DNA of 64,000 nt. Origin: a virus. The notes beneath the pieces were generated by a model that made no database searches, was not told the origin of the DNA, and was given only the letters and a program-made list of their open reading frames with translations. A program made the position numbers and the translations under genes. The DNA lies in IMG/VR virus record IMGVR_UViG_3300042946_001661, positions 1-64,000 of that record. One strand, 5' to 3'. Positions 15,893 to 23,886 of the stretch are shown in pieces; position 1 is the first letter of the stretch, and the number at the start of each line of letters is the position of its first letter.

Positions 15893-17401
15893 TCAATAGT
15901 CTATTGTTTTTCTTGTTATTAAATTTGGATCATAATTTTCTGTTATTCTTATGTAAATTTCAGGATTTTTAAACCAATGATTATTTGCAAACAATCCAAT
16001 ATTATCATAAAAAACAAAATCATCTCTAAAATAATTTATATTTGTAAACAAAGTATTTTTGATAACATTAAAATTAAAATTAAAAATAAATTCTGAGTTG
16101 TAGCCGCAAACATATTCTCCAGGAACCGTTATACTAAGCTTAGAGTTTAATGCAACTCCACTTTCTATCTTTTTAAACAGCATTAAAAACTTCCAATAGT
16201 ACTGAAGCTCTGTTCCTTCTGTGTAACCTAAACTGAAAGAAACATTCCATATTGTATTATTATTGCTATAATAAAAGTTTTTAATCCAAGAATTAGTATT
16301 TTTTGAATAAATTAAACTAAAATTAGAATCAAACTCTTGACCATTATTTAAAATAAAATTAGAAAAAGATCCTAAATTAATAAGATTACCTGCACAATAT
16401 AACCTTGAAGACAGTGTGCTGAATTTAGAGCAATTGATATAAACTAGAGGTATTGGTATGTTGAGTTCGTCTAGATCTGCGGATATATCAAAGGATGGCG
16501 GGCGGGGAGTTGGAGTTGGTGTAGGAGGATAAGTAAATCCAGGTGTGGTGGGGGTTGGCGTAGGAGTTAAAGTTTGTGTAGGAGTTGGAGCTATGGACTC
16601 TCCAGGAATTATTGCAATATCAACATACATTTTTAATTTTATTTTCATATTTATTTCCTGAGAAACACCTAAAGCTAGGCATTCAGGAAGATCGATGAAT
16701 GGAACTTCTTGTAAAAAATTACACTCACTGTTCACCGAATCTACATATAAATTCTCTGCAGGTTTGGACCACCTCTTGACGCTACATAACTCCCAATTCC
16801 AATTATTATCTAGTAATTGTTGGCAAACATCTTCTGTGGAGGATGCTAAAATAGTTTGAACAAAAAAAGACTTTTTATAATTACAGGTATTGTCATCTGT
16901 TTTAAATGGACGACAATCACTTGGTGTTGATTCTGTTGGTATAGGATCTGGAGCTAGTGTTAGGTAAACATTTCCATCACTAAAAACTCCAGAATACCTT
17001 GATCCCTGATATATGAGGATGAAGCCCTTGCCTGAGTAGCTTGGTGCCGCATTAAAAATACCTATTTGTATTGAGTCTATGTAGATATACATTGTTAGCT
17101 CAACATTTAAATCATTGATATAATTAAATTTTAAAGTACAAGGAAAATTAAAGCTCGTTACGTTGAGTCCGTATGTTTCTACAAAATAAAATTCTAAGTC
17201 TGGGTCCAATATTGTTGTTAGGCTTGTGTCGTATTCACTTGTTTCATCTACTGGTGTTTGGGGCGAAGATCCGACATTTTTACAACAACCAACAACTTGA
17301 TACCAATATGATGATAAATTTCCTGTTTTCCATAAAAATTCTTTATAGAAACTAACATTGTATTTATATTTAAATTCTTTTTTAATAAGCAAATTGCTCA
17401 T
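15893..17401 (-). CDS. Virion-like protein with Thr-Pro linkers
   Basis: 502 residues. The N-terminal half is beta-rich with paired cysteines (VVGCCKNVG). A proline/threonine linker near residues 270-300 (QTLTPTPTPTTP, TYPPTPTPTPRPP) joins it to a C-terminal half rich in Asn, Tyr and Phe that looks like beta-sandwich strands. The design of globular blocks joined by Thr-Pro tracts is the same as in the 6203-8224 gene, so a fibre or decoration role is inferred. No specific family recognised. Confidence 0.6.
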   Translation of the reverse strand: MSNLLIKKEFKYKYNVSFYKEFLWKTGNLSSYWYQVVGCCKNVGSSPQTPVDETSEYDTSLTTILDPDLEFYFVETYGLNVTSFNFPCTLKFNYINDLNVELTMYIYIDSIQIGIFNAAPSYSGKGFILIYQGSRYSGVFSDGNVYLTLAPDPIPTESTPSDCRPFKTDDNTCNYKKSFFVQTILASSTEDVCQQLLDNNWNWELCSVKRWSKPAENLYVDSVNSECNFLQEVPFIDLPECLALGVSQEINMKIKLKMYVDIAIIPGESIAPTPTQTLTPTPTPTTPGFTYPPTPTPTPRPPSFDISADLDELNIPIPLVYINCSKFSTLSSRLYCAGNLINLGSFSNFILNNGQEFDSNFSLIYSKNTNSWIKNFYYSNNNTIWNVSFSLGYTEGTELQYYWKFLMLFKKIESGVALNSKLSITVPGEYVCGYNSEFIFNFNFNVIKNTLFTNINYFRDDFVFYDNIGLFANNHWFKNPEIYIRITENYDPNLITRKTIDY

Positions 17402-17439
17402 ACTGATCTATCTATAGAACTTTAGTAAGAAAATAAAGT

Positions 17440-18177
17440 CTATTTTTTTGCTTGATTATATTCAAAAGAATCTAGTCTGCTTATTATTTTACAAATAATA
17501 GGATTTCTTATTATGTCTTCAGACGTTAGTTTTGATGAACCTATTCCTTCCACACCGTCTAGGGCTTCAATCATATTGTAAAATCCACCTTGATTATACC
17601 TTGGAAGATCAGATTGGTTTAAATCTCCAGTCAAAACCATTTTGCTGTTATTTCCAACCCTTGTAAGCAACATTTTTAATTGTTCGTATGTAGAATTTTG
17701 ACATTCATCGGCAACAATAAACGCATTATGAAAACTTCGACCTCTCATCAATCCAAGAGGACATATTTCTATCTTATTTTCTGCCTTTAACAGGCTATAT
17801 TGAGACATGGATATGAAATGAGCAACTTCATCTAGAATTGGCAAAAGATATGGATGTAGTTTTTCTTCTTTATCTCCAGGAAGAAATCCTATTTTTTCTC
17901 CTGCTTCAACAATAGGTCTAGTTATTACTATTTTCTTAACTTTTTCATCTAGTAGATATTGTATCGCCATACCAACCGCAATGTGAGTCTTTCCTGCCCC
18001 TGGATTTCCTTCACAAAAAGTTATAGTATTTTCTGCGATCGTTCTAATGTAATCTCTCTGATTTATAGTTTTAGGCTTAAGAGGATTTCTGTAATGTAGA
18101 GGTGTGTTTAAGGGTTTGGTTGCATCTAGCGTTTTATTTTTTCGACCGGCAATCTTGTTGTTATTTTTTTTTCTCAA
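17440..18177 (-). CDS. phoH: PhoH-like ATPase
   Basis: 245 residues. Walker A is EGNPGAGKTH (about residues 55-64) and Walker B is AFIVADECQN; ITRPIVEAGEKIGFLPGD, GLMRGRSF and LTGDLNQSDL are typical PhoH blocks. PhoH-like proteins are very common in marine and other large phages; their exact role (RNA- or phosphate-related ATPase/helicase) is unsettled. The start is a TTG with an AAGGGA site about 8 nt upstream; no ATG is available before the ATPase core. Confidence 0.88.
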   Translation of the reverse strand: MRKKNNNKIAGRKNKTLDATKPLNTPLHYRNPLKPKTINQRDYIRTIAENTITFCEGNPGAGKTHIAVGMAIQYLLDEKVKKIVITRPIVEAGEKIGFLPGDKEEKLHPYLLPILDEVAHFISMSQYSLLKAENKIEICPLGLMRGRSFHNAFIVADECQNSTYEQLKMLLTRVGNNSKMVLTGDLNQSDLPRYNQGGFYNMIEALDGVEGIGSSKLTSEDIIRNPIICKIISRLDSFEYNQAKK

Positions 18178-18208
18178 ATAATTCCCTTATTTTAGTTATT
18201 GAATATAA

Positions 18209-18216
18209 TATATATT
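18209..18216 (+). promoter_or_regulatory. TATATATT late-type element
   Basis: TATATATT is followed by catt and the ATG at 18221. No Shine-Dalgarno sequence is present. Confidence 0.5.
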
Positions 18217-18220
18217 CATT

Positions 18221-18676
18221 ATGGATATAAAATTTAATTTCAAAAACTTTTTTGAAAATGAAGAAAAAGATGGATTAATAAAAACTTTAGATAAAGTTCC
18301 AAAAAAACATAGAGAATTAATTCATAACTTTGAAATAAAATATAAAAATGGCACAACTTTAGACAAAGAAAATGTAGGGCTTAAGTGTGGAAAAAAAATT
18401 CAAATATCAAGTCCTTGGCACTACAGTAAAGAATTTGTTACATTACATGAGCTTGGGCATGTAGTCTATGAAAAGATGAGCTTAAAAAATAAAAATAAAT
18501 GGAAAAAATTATTAAAAAATACAATTAAAAATCAAAGAGAAAAAACAAACTCTAAAGATTCTCTAAAACAATCACAAGAAGAAATATTTTGTATGGCTTA
18601 TGCCTCAACTTATTGCAAGCACGCTCCAAACACATATGTTAATAAAGATTGGCAAAACTTTATTAAAACTATTTAA
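18221..18676 (+). CDS. Zinc metallopeptidase-like protein with capsid-targeting-like start
   Basis: 151 residues. LHELGH at 75-80 is a perfect HExxH zinc motif, and a helix with QEEIFCMAYASTY about 45 residues later can supply the third ligand. This layout is seen in small gluzincin/ImmA-type peptidases. The N-terminus MDIKFNFKNFFENEE resembles the internal-protein starts found in other genes here, and TATATATT lies 4 nt before the ATG. A protease packaged in the head and possibly delivered with the DNA is an inference. It overlaps the convergent glycosyltransferase by 8 bp. Confidence 0.65.
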   Translation: MDIKFNFKNFFENEEKDGLIKTLDKVPKKHRELIHNFEIKYKNGTTLDKENVGLKCGKKIQISSPWHYSKEFVTLHELGHVVYEKMSLKNKNKWKKLLKNTIKNQREKTNSKDSLKQSQEEIFCMAYASTYCKHAPNTYVNKDWQNFIKTI

Positions 18677-19403
18677 TAGGTCTAGCCTGTATCTCGGTTA
18701 GTAGTTTTGGAAGGACGGCAACAGCATCTTCTGTAAGTTTTTCATATTCATTTATATCTAAACTAAATATCTGATAATGGTGGCATATAGGATTTTTCAT
18801 AACTTGAGGGTTATATCCTTTGCTTTGAGTTTTAAGAGTCATATAAAAACTCATTCCTACTTGAGGCAAGGTTTCATTCCATGGACCACAATCATCCCAA
18901 CAATCTCTTGTAATTAAACAAAGATATTCTTGTAAAAACTCAACTTTCTGTCCGCCCATTTCATAGCTGGCGAAGTCAACTCCAACCATTCCCGATTTAT
19001 TGTTGTTTGCAACATTCACAAGTAAATCTAGCCATGCTGGATTAAGTATCGCCACATCACAATGCATAAAAATAAAATATTTTGAATTTTTGTCAGCAGC
19101 TTTTACACCTTTATTGGCTGCCGAAGACCAATATTCGTTTTTCTGAAGGCGAACCAATTTAACTTCATCTTTTATATCATCTAAAAAAGCTTGAGAGTCT
19201 TCTCCGCTACCGTTGTCTACAACTACTATTTCATAATTATTATTAAAACTAGTTACAGCTATACTCTGTAAGCATATATTTAAAAATTCTGGTTTGTCTT
19301 TGTGAACAACGATAATGCTTATCTGATCTTCTACTACATCATGTAGTGGTATTGAGAGTTCAGGTTTTTTCCCGCCCTCTAATGGGTTGTGTGTTTTATT
19401 CAT
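18669..19403 (-). CDS. Family 2 glycosyltransferase
   Basis: 244 residues. A GT-A fold is indicated by ISIIVVHKDKPEFLNICLQS, YEIVVVDNGSGEDS, ANKGVKAA and the metal-binding HCDVAIL (D-x-D-like), followed by NPAWLDLL. Family 2 enzymes move a sugar from a nucleotide donor to glycans or proteins. Together with RmlB, RmlC, HldE and the DUF5672-like gene it points to glycan modification by the phage. The final domain is short, so the acceptor cannot be predicted. Confidence 0.85.
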   Translation of the reverse strand: MNKTHNPLEGGKKPELSIPLHDVVEDQISIIVVHKDKPEFLNICLQSIAVTSFNNNYEIVVVDNGSGEDSQAFLDDIKDEVKLVRLQKNEYWSSAANKGVKAADKNSKYFIFMHCDVAILNPAWLDLLVNVANNNKSGMVGVDFASYEMGGQKVEFLQEYLCLITRDCWDDCGPWNETLPQVGMSFYMTLKTQSKGYNPQVMKNPICHHYQIFSLDINEYEKLTEDAVAVLPKLLTEIQARPIK

Positions 19404-19421
19404 AATATTTATTATAGCAAA

Positions 19422-19634
19422 TTATTCTTCAACTTCAACTTCAAAAAAACCTCTTGAACACATACACTCTACAGAAAATCCATTTGAATTTTGAACTAGG
19501 TCTTTGTAGTTGCTTTCAACAGAATTTAAATAATTTTTCGCAACAGTATCATCTTTAAAAGCTTTTTCCATTCTAACAAATATAAATTCTCCATTAATTT
19601 GTCTTGCAACATTAACAATAATATAAGCTTTCAT
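19422..19634 (-). CDS. Small hypothetical protein (70 aa)
   Basis: A compact beta-alpha-beta pattern (KAYIIVNVARQINGEFIFV, then KDDTVAKNYLNSVE, then RGFFEVEVEE). It overlaps the upstream gene by 4 nt (ATGA), indicating an operon with it. No family recognised. Confidence 0.55.
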   Translation of the reverse strand: MKAYIIVNVARQINGEFIFVRMEKAFKDDTVAKNYLNSVESNYKDLVQNSNGFSVECMCSRGFFEVEVEE

Positions 19635-19930
19635 TCTGGGAACTCCAATTCGTCTTTTTTGTTTAGAGCAATATCTTTTTTATTCTCTTTGGTTATAGTT
19701 TTATCTAAGTTAATCAAAAACATATTTAAAGCTTGATGTGGATAGTTTTTAGCTTTTTCTTTAATTTTATTTTTTAAATCATCAGATATTGTTTTCTTGT
19801 CAATTGCTTCAAAAACATTTTTTAATGTTATTTTCCTAAAACTATTTCTTGATGCATTTTGTTGTCCATAAGATAAACTCATATTCAAATTTTGAGCTTC
19901 ATTCATTATTTGTTGATTCCTTTTCTTCAT
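19631..19930 (-). CDS. Small hypothetical protein (up to 99 aa)
   Basis: Helical, Lys/Asn-rich protein ending KKDELEFPE. Two starts are possible: ATG at 19930, inside the upstream gene, or ATG at 19906, which has an AAAAGGA site about 11 nt upstream and leaves less overlap. The region from SFRKITLKNVFEAI onward is probably the folded part. Function unknown. Confidence 0.5.
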   Translation of the reverse strand: MKKRNQQIMNEAQNLNMSLSYGQQNASRNSFRKITLKNVFEAIDKKTISDDLKNKIKEKAKNYPHQALNMFLINLDKTITKENKKDIALNKKDELEFPE

Positions 19931-20216
19931 CTTTATTTACATCAAATTTATTATATTTTTTAATAAAATTATTATTATTAATATCTCTAAGTATAGAAGA
20001 AACACTACTGTTTATAGTTACATCTCCTTGAAAATCTTTAACTGCTGAGGTGTCAACTTTTCTTAATATTTCTTTTTCCAACTTTATTTTTAACTCTGCA
20101 TCGTCGGGCTCATTTAAAAAATATAGATTACCTGACCCGTAGTCCACCATACAAAAATAATTTTTATTATTAAAAACAACAAGTAATGGTACTAAATATT
20201 TAACGGACATTTCCAT
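19899..20216 (-). CDS. Hypothetical protein
   Basis: 105 residues: a beta-rich N-terminus (VKYLVPLLVVFNNKNYFCMVDYG) and a charged, disordered C-terminus (DVNKDEEKESTNNE). It is first in a run of three overlapping small genes on the minus strand. Unrecognised. Confidence 0.5.
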   Translation of the reverse strand: MEMSVKYLVPLLVVFNNKNYFCMVDYGSGNLYFLNEPDDAELKIKLEKEILRKVDTSAVKDFQGDVTINSSVSSILRDINNNNFIKKYNKFDVNKDEEKESTNNE

Positions 20217-20239
20217 ATAGCTATTAAAGTAATATCAAT

Positions 20240-20506
20240 ATGAATTTTAAAAATTTTTTAAACTTACCAGAAATAGAAAAAGAAGGAGTAATAAAAAAAA
20301 TAGAAAGGAACAAAAATCCTATATCAATAAAGATTGATGACTCAACAGTTGAAGGAACAGAAGTATTTCTATCTCCTTCAGAGTACAGAAGATATAAAAA
20401 AACAGGAAGATTAGAAATTGGATCAAAAGTTAAAATCTATTTACAAAAGCATCCATTAGATCAAGGAAAGGGACCCTTTCAGATATCAAGGGTAAAATTT
20501 ATATGA
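20240..20506 (+). CDS. Small putative internal protein upstream of protease
   Basis: 88 residues. MNFKNFLNLPEIEKEG is a capsid-targeting-like start with an L-P-E site. The remainder is a small beta-rich domain (SIKIDDSTVEGTEVFLSP, LEIGSKVKIYLQKHP). It overlaps the protease gene by 4 nt (ATGA), so the two proteins are made together. Function unknown. Confidence 0.5.
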   Translation: MNFKNFLNLPEIEKEGVIKKIERNKNPISIKIDDSTVEGTEVFLSPSEYRRYKKTGRLEIGSKVKIYLQKHPLDQGKGPFQISRVKFI

Positions 20507-21240
20507 AAATATTTTTATTGATATTTATAGTATTACTTAATACTACAGCTACTTTTGGAGGAACAAGAGATCCAAACACCCCAGATTCTAAATATCTTGA
20601 GTATGGAAAAAAACATAAATGTGTAATTAAAATTACAACTATAACAAAAGAAGATAAAAAAGCATACGGCTCTGCTGTGGCGATAGATCCATATTGGGTG
20701 CTAACAGCGGCACATCTTGTTAAAGATTCAATTAATGCAAAAATTATTTTAGACAACAAAGAAATAGCTATAGATGAAATATTTATTCCAGATGAATATG
20801 ATGAAAAAAAAATAGGACTGTCTGATATAGCTTTATGCAAACTAAATGAAGGTTTAGATTTAAACTTTTATCCAGAATTATATGAAAAAGAAGATGAAGT
20901 TGGAAAAGTTTGCAGCATATCTGGATTTGGTGTTACCGGAACATTTTCTTCAAAAGAAAGAATTGATGATGGAATTAGAAGGGCAGGATCTAATCAAATA
21001 GATAATATAGAAAAACACCTACTAATATGTACTCCAGGAATAAAAAATAAAACAGAATTAGAATTTTCAATATCTCATGGTGATAGCGGAGGAGGACTAT
21101 TTATAGACAGAAAGCTTGCTGGTATAAATTCTTGTGTAATGGCTGCAGATAAAAACCCAAACTCTAGCTATGGTGATGAATGTGGACACACAAGAGTCTC
21201 AATACACAGGAATTGGATTATAAATATAATTAAAAAATAA
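20503..21240 (+). CDS. Secreted trypsin-like serine protease
   Basis: 245 residues. The signal peptide is residues 1-19 (MKIFLLIFIVLLNTTATFG). The chymotrypsin-fold catalytic triad is complete: His71 in LTAAH, Asp108 in SDIAL, Ser195 in GDSGGG. RDP at the processed N-terminus does not look like a classical zymogen. The protease would act in the periplasm or outside the cell; targets are unknown. Acquisition from a cellular trypsin-like gene is plausible. Translation is coupled to the upstream 88-residue protein. Confidence 0.85.
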   Translation: MKIFLLIFIVLLNTTATFGGTRDPNTPDSKYLEYGKKHKCVIKITTITKEDKKAYGSAVAIDPYWVLTAAHLVKDSINAKIILDNKEIAIDEIFIPDEYDEKKIGLSDIALCKLNEGLDLNFYPELYEKEDEVGKVCSISGFGVTGTFSSKERIDDGIRRAGSNQIDNIEKHLLICTPGIKNKTELEFSISHGDSGGGLFIDRKLAGINSCVMAADKNPNSSYGDECGHTRVSIHRNWIINIIKK

Positions 21241-21321
21241 ATTATGGAGCACTGTTTGGTATTGATCAGCCAAATTACCAAGGTATAAAATGCTCAATAA
21301 CCAAAAAAATAAAAAACTAAG

Positions 21322-21403
21322 CACAAGAGATAGGACTCGAACCTATAGTTGCTTTTGGCGGAAGATTAACAATCTTCTGGGTCTACCATTCCCCCACTCT
21401 TGT
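21322..21403 (-). tRNA. tRNA-Asn (GUU) with long variable arm
   Basis: A cloverleaf folds by eye. Acceptor ACAAGAG pairs with CTCTTGT; discriminator G; D-stem GGG/CCC with AATGGTAGA loop; anticodon stem GAAGA/TCTTC with loop TTGTTAA giving anticodon GTT; T-stem ATAGG/CCTAT with loop TTCGAGT. The GUU anticodon and G73 discriminator both fit asparagine. The odd part is a variable region of 14 nt (usually 4-5 for Asn), making the gene 82 nt without CCA. CCA is not encoded. It sits just downstream of the IF-3 gene on the same strand. Confidence 0.85.
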
Positions 21404-21476
21404 GTGATTGTAAACTATTAATACTTTCAAAAGCGTCTGAATTTAAAGCTCAAAAAAGCCTGGAAATTTATTTAAA

Positions 21477-21752
21477 TCACTTAGCTCTATATTCTCCCCA
21501 GACTGCTTCCCATTCATCTGTTTTGGGCATTAACATAGCATCTATGTCAACTTTATCTGGATCTATGCCTGGTCCGTATGGGCTTGGTGAGTATTCCTTT
21601 TGTAGTTTTTTGATCATAGCATCTGCTATGTTGTCGTAATGATTTTGAATTGCAAGATTTATAATCTTATTTGAAAACATCAATGTAAAAAATATCAAAA
21701 AACTAAGAATCAATATAACCCAAACTAATTTTTTATCTAATAAGTCTTTCAT
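21477..21752 (-). CDS. Small N-terminally anchored membrane protein
   Basis: 91 residues. One transmembrane span (VWVILILSFLIFFTLMF, about residues 10-26) is followed by a soluble tail with SPSPYGPGIDPDKVDIDAM and ending AVWGEYRAK. An AAGGAG site precedes the ATG by 6 nt. It is probably an inner-membrane protein with the tail in the periplasm. Role unknown. Confidence 0.6.
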   Translation of the reverse strand: MKDLLDKKLVWVILILSFLIFFTLMFSNKIINLAIQNHYDNIADAMIKKLQKEYSPSPYGPGIDPDKVDIDAMLMPKTDEWEAVWGEYRAK

Positions 21753-21784
21753 TTTTTCTCCTTAATAATATTATAGTAGAATGT

Positions 21785-22342
21785 TTAGTTTTTAGGACAA
21801 AGTTTACAAATTATTTGATTTGAGGTAATAAATGGTTTTTTCTCAATTAAAAAAATATCTTCTCCAAGTTTATCTATAAACTTGTTCATCAACTCAAATC
21901 CTTTTTCTTTATTTGATAATTCTCTATTTGATTTAAATTTTAAAGTTATTTGTAGTTTTTTACCATTTTTTAAAAATTCTTTAGCATGATTTATTTTTGT
22001 GTTTAAATCGTGTTCTTCTATGCATGATTTAAATCTTATTTCTTTTGATTCTAGTGCTTTTGAATTTTTTTTCTTATCTTTTTCTTTTATTTTTTCTTGA
22101 TATGAGTACTTTTGATAGTCTAGAATATGGCAGACAGGGGGTTTTGCATTAGGTACAATTTCAACTAAATCTAAGCTTTTTTCTTGAGCAACACGAACAG
22201 CAGAATCAAGGCTCATAACTCCAAGTTGCTGTCCCTCAAAAATTACCCTTATAGGGCTGATTTTAATAGCATAATTGATTCTATGCTTAGGAAGAGGTTT
22301 GTTGGAAGAAAACCCAAATTTATTTCTGTACTTGTAACTCAT
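21785..22342 (-). CDS. infC: Translation initiation factor IF-3
   Basis: 185 residues, the bacterial length (about 180). The N-domain (RINYAIKISPIRVIFEGQQL, LDLVEIVPNAKPPVCHILDY) and the linker (QKYSYQEKIKEKDKKK) match the family closely. The C-domain (KEIRFKSCIEEHDLNTKINH, LQITLKFKSNREL) is clear but has lost several arginines that E. coli IF-3 uses to contact the 30S subunit. IF-3 controls subunit joining, start-codon choice and leaderless mRNA use. No Shine-Dalgarno site precedes its ATG. The neighbouring tRNA and bS21 suggest a translation-control cluster. Phage IF-3 genes have been reported in huge phages but are rare. Confidence 0.92.
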   Translation of the reverse strand: MSYKYRNKFGFSSNKPLPKHRINYAIKISPIRVIFEGQQLGVMSLDSAVRVAQEKSLDLVEIVPNAKPPVCHILDYQKYSYQEKIKEKDKKKNSKALESKEIRFKSCIEEHDLNTKINHAKEFLKNGKKLQITLKFKSNRELSNKEKGFELMNKFIDKLGEDIFLIEKKPFITSNQIICKLCPKN

Positions 22343-22387
22343 TTATAATAATAAAAGTGTGTTGTTAAAATTATTATAGAGTAAAAG

Positions 22388-23023
22388 CTAGTAAGTTTCA
22401 AGGTTGTTATCCAAAATATTGATAAATATTCCTTCTTTCTCTTCAGGATATTTTCTACTAGAGATGATCTCATCATCTTCGTTTTTTTCTATAACTTTAA
22501 ATTCAAGATAATACTCTCCTGGAACCCGTGTGTCATCCAAGAACCAATTGTAAACCAAATAGCTTTCTACTAAAACGTTTTGTTCGACCGTTCCATTTAG
22601 CTTTATAACATCTTCACGAACTAAGTCGTAAGTCGCACTAGAGTTCATTATTTTTATAATTTTTATATTAGTTCCTTTTTTCCAACTAGCCGGCGTAGTG
22701 CTGAAATAACCTCTAGTTACCATAATGCTGTTGTTTATTATTGTGGAAACCTGCATTAATTCATGATTGGTGCTATTTTTAAACAGAATAATATCATCTG
22801 GAACAACGGAGCTAAGACCTACGTTATCTGCTAGAAGTATTTCAAACTCACTATCGTCTATATCTTTTTTAAGCTTTGCGTCCGCCCACATACTGGCTGT
22901 TATTTCTTTACCTGTTAAGTCTATTGGGCTCATATCACAATCATATATTTTAAGCCTAACAGAGGGTTGTGTGCTATTTCTTTTTATAATGAAATCATAT
23001 TCATATTTTTTGCAGTTTGCCAT
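22388..23023 (-). CDS. Putative virion structural protein
   Basis: 211 residues, mostly beta. The pattern (YDFIIKRNSTQPSVRLKIYD, PIDLTGKEITASMW, TRGYFSTTPASWKKGT, PGEYYLEFKVI) resembles the BppU-type N-terminal domain of baseplate and fibre-attachment proteins, in which T-Q-P-x-x-x-x-L and an I-D-L-T-G turn are typical. It has a TATATATT element 3 nt before the ATG, consistent with late expression. Assignment to a structural role is moderate. Confidence 0.55.
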   Translation of the reverse strand: MANCKKYEYDFIIKRNSTQPSVRLKIYDCDMSPIDLTGKEITASMWADAKLKKDIDDSEFEILLADNVGLSSVVPDDIILFKNSTNHELMQVSTIINNSIMVTRGYFSTTPASWKKGTNIKIIKIMNSSATYDLVREDVIKLNGTVEQNVLVESYLVYNWFLDDTRVPGEYYLEFKVIEKNEDDEIISSRKYPEEKEGIFINILDNNLETY

Positions 23024-23026
23024 AAT

Positions 23027-23034
23027 AATATATA
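23027..23034 (-). promoter_or_regulatory. TATATATT late-type element
   Basis: On the minus strand TATATATT is followed by att and the ATG at 23023. The same 17-bp arrangement (aataatatatattatta) recurs almost identically before the ATG at 52033. Confidence 0.5.
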
Positions 23035-23037
23035 TTA

Positions 23038-23382
23038 TTATCTATTAACATTTATTTTTCTAATATCTCCAGATATTTTAATCTTACCAGATTCTAGTTC
23101 GGCAAGCATTTCTAAATTTATATTTTTCTTATAAAGAGAATGTAGGAATATCAAATCTTTATATTTTTTTTCAAGTTGCTTGAGCCACCTGTTTTGACAA
23201 CACAAACCTGTGTGGTCTACAAAATTTTTATATTCACCAAAAAATATAAAATATCTTAAAAAACACCTTTGAATTTTTCCTTTAAAGTATTTTAAAAGAA
23301 ACTTTTTATCTTTAGGTATTTCTAAGAATAAAAATCTCATTCCTATAAACAAACAATCATGATCCAAAATAAATTCCCTCAC
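23038..23382 (-). CDS. Hypothetical protein
   Basis: Up to 114 residues, rich in Phe, Leu and Lys, with three cysteines (GLCCQNRWL and RCFLRYF). It overlaps the upstream acidic gene by 26 nt if started at 23382; an internal ATG (MRFLFLEIPKD) gives a start with less overlap. Basic and probably helical; unrecognised. Confidence 0.45.
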   Translation of the reverse strand: MREFILDHDCLFIGMRFLFLEIPKDKKFLLKYFKGKIQRCFLRYFIFFGEYKNFVDHTGLCCQNRWLKQLEKKYKDLIFLHSLYKKNINLEMLAELESGKIKISGDIRKINVNR

Positions 23383-23857
23383 AAAACTCTAAACACAAAA
23401 TCATCATTCCGCCTGCAAACTGTTGTGGAACCCCAGCTTTGTATAAACTTTTTAATGTTTCATTAACCATTTTAATCTCTTTTGTTACATCTCCGTCTTT
23501 TTTTGCTTTATTTATATCTTCTTGAGTTATAACAATGCATTTTTCAAGAGCTTCATATGCTTTTTGAACACCTAATATTATATTAGTATTTACAACTGTA
23601 TAAATTTTATCTTTATTAAATAAACTAGATTTATCTATATTTGTATTAGGATGTGCAGATTTTTCTTCAAAAAATAATTTTATATAGTATTCTGCCAGTC
23701 CCATAGCATCTTTTCTAAAATCATCAATAGATGATATTTCTATATTTTTTAGCAAATTAATTGCTATTAGTTCTTCTGGTTCGTCTTCTATTTCATCAAA
23801 ATCATCAAAATCATCATAATAATCATCTTCGTATTTTTCCATAATTTGTTTTTTCAT
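23357..23857 (-). CDS. Hypothetical protein with acidic N-terminus
   Basis: 166 residues. Residues 8-30 are almost all Asp, Glu and Tyr (DDYYDDFDDFDEIEDEPEE); the rest is helical (DDFRKDAMGLAEYYIKLFFE, ETLKSLYKAGVPQQFAGGMM). An AAGGAG site lies 9 nt before the ATG. It could be a DNA-mimic or virion-associated protein, but nothing specific is recognised. Confidence 0.6.
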   Translation of the reverse strand: MKKQIMEKYEDDYYDDFDDFDEIEDEPEELIAINLLKNIEISSIDDFRKDAMGLAEYYIKLFFEEKSAHPNTNIDKSSLFNKDKIYTVVNTNIILGVQKAYEALEKCIVITQEDINKAKKDGDVTKEIKMVNETLKSLYKAGVPQQFAGGMMILCLEFCEGIYFGS

Positions 23858-23886
23858 TTTTGAAATGCTCCTTAATACATAACTGT

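Noticed and set aside
20499-20840. Minus-strand ORF over the protease gene
   Set aside because: It is fully antisense to a protease with signal peptide and catalytic residues.
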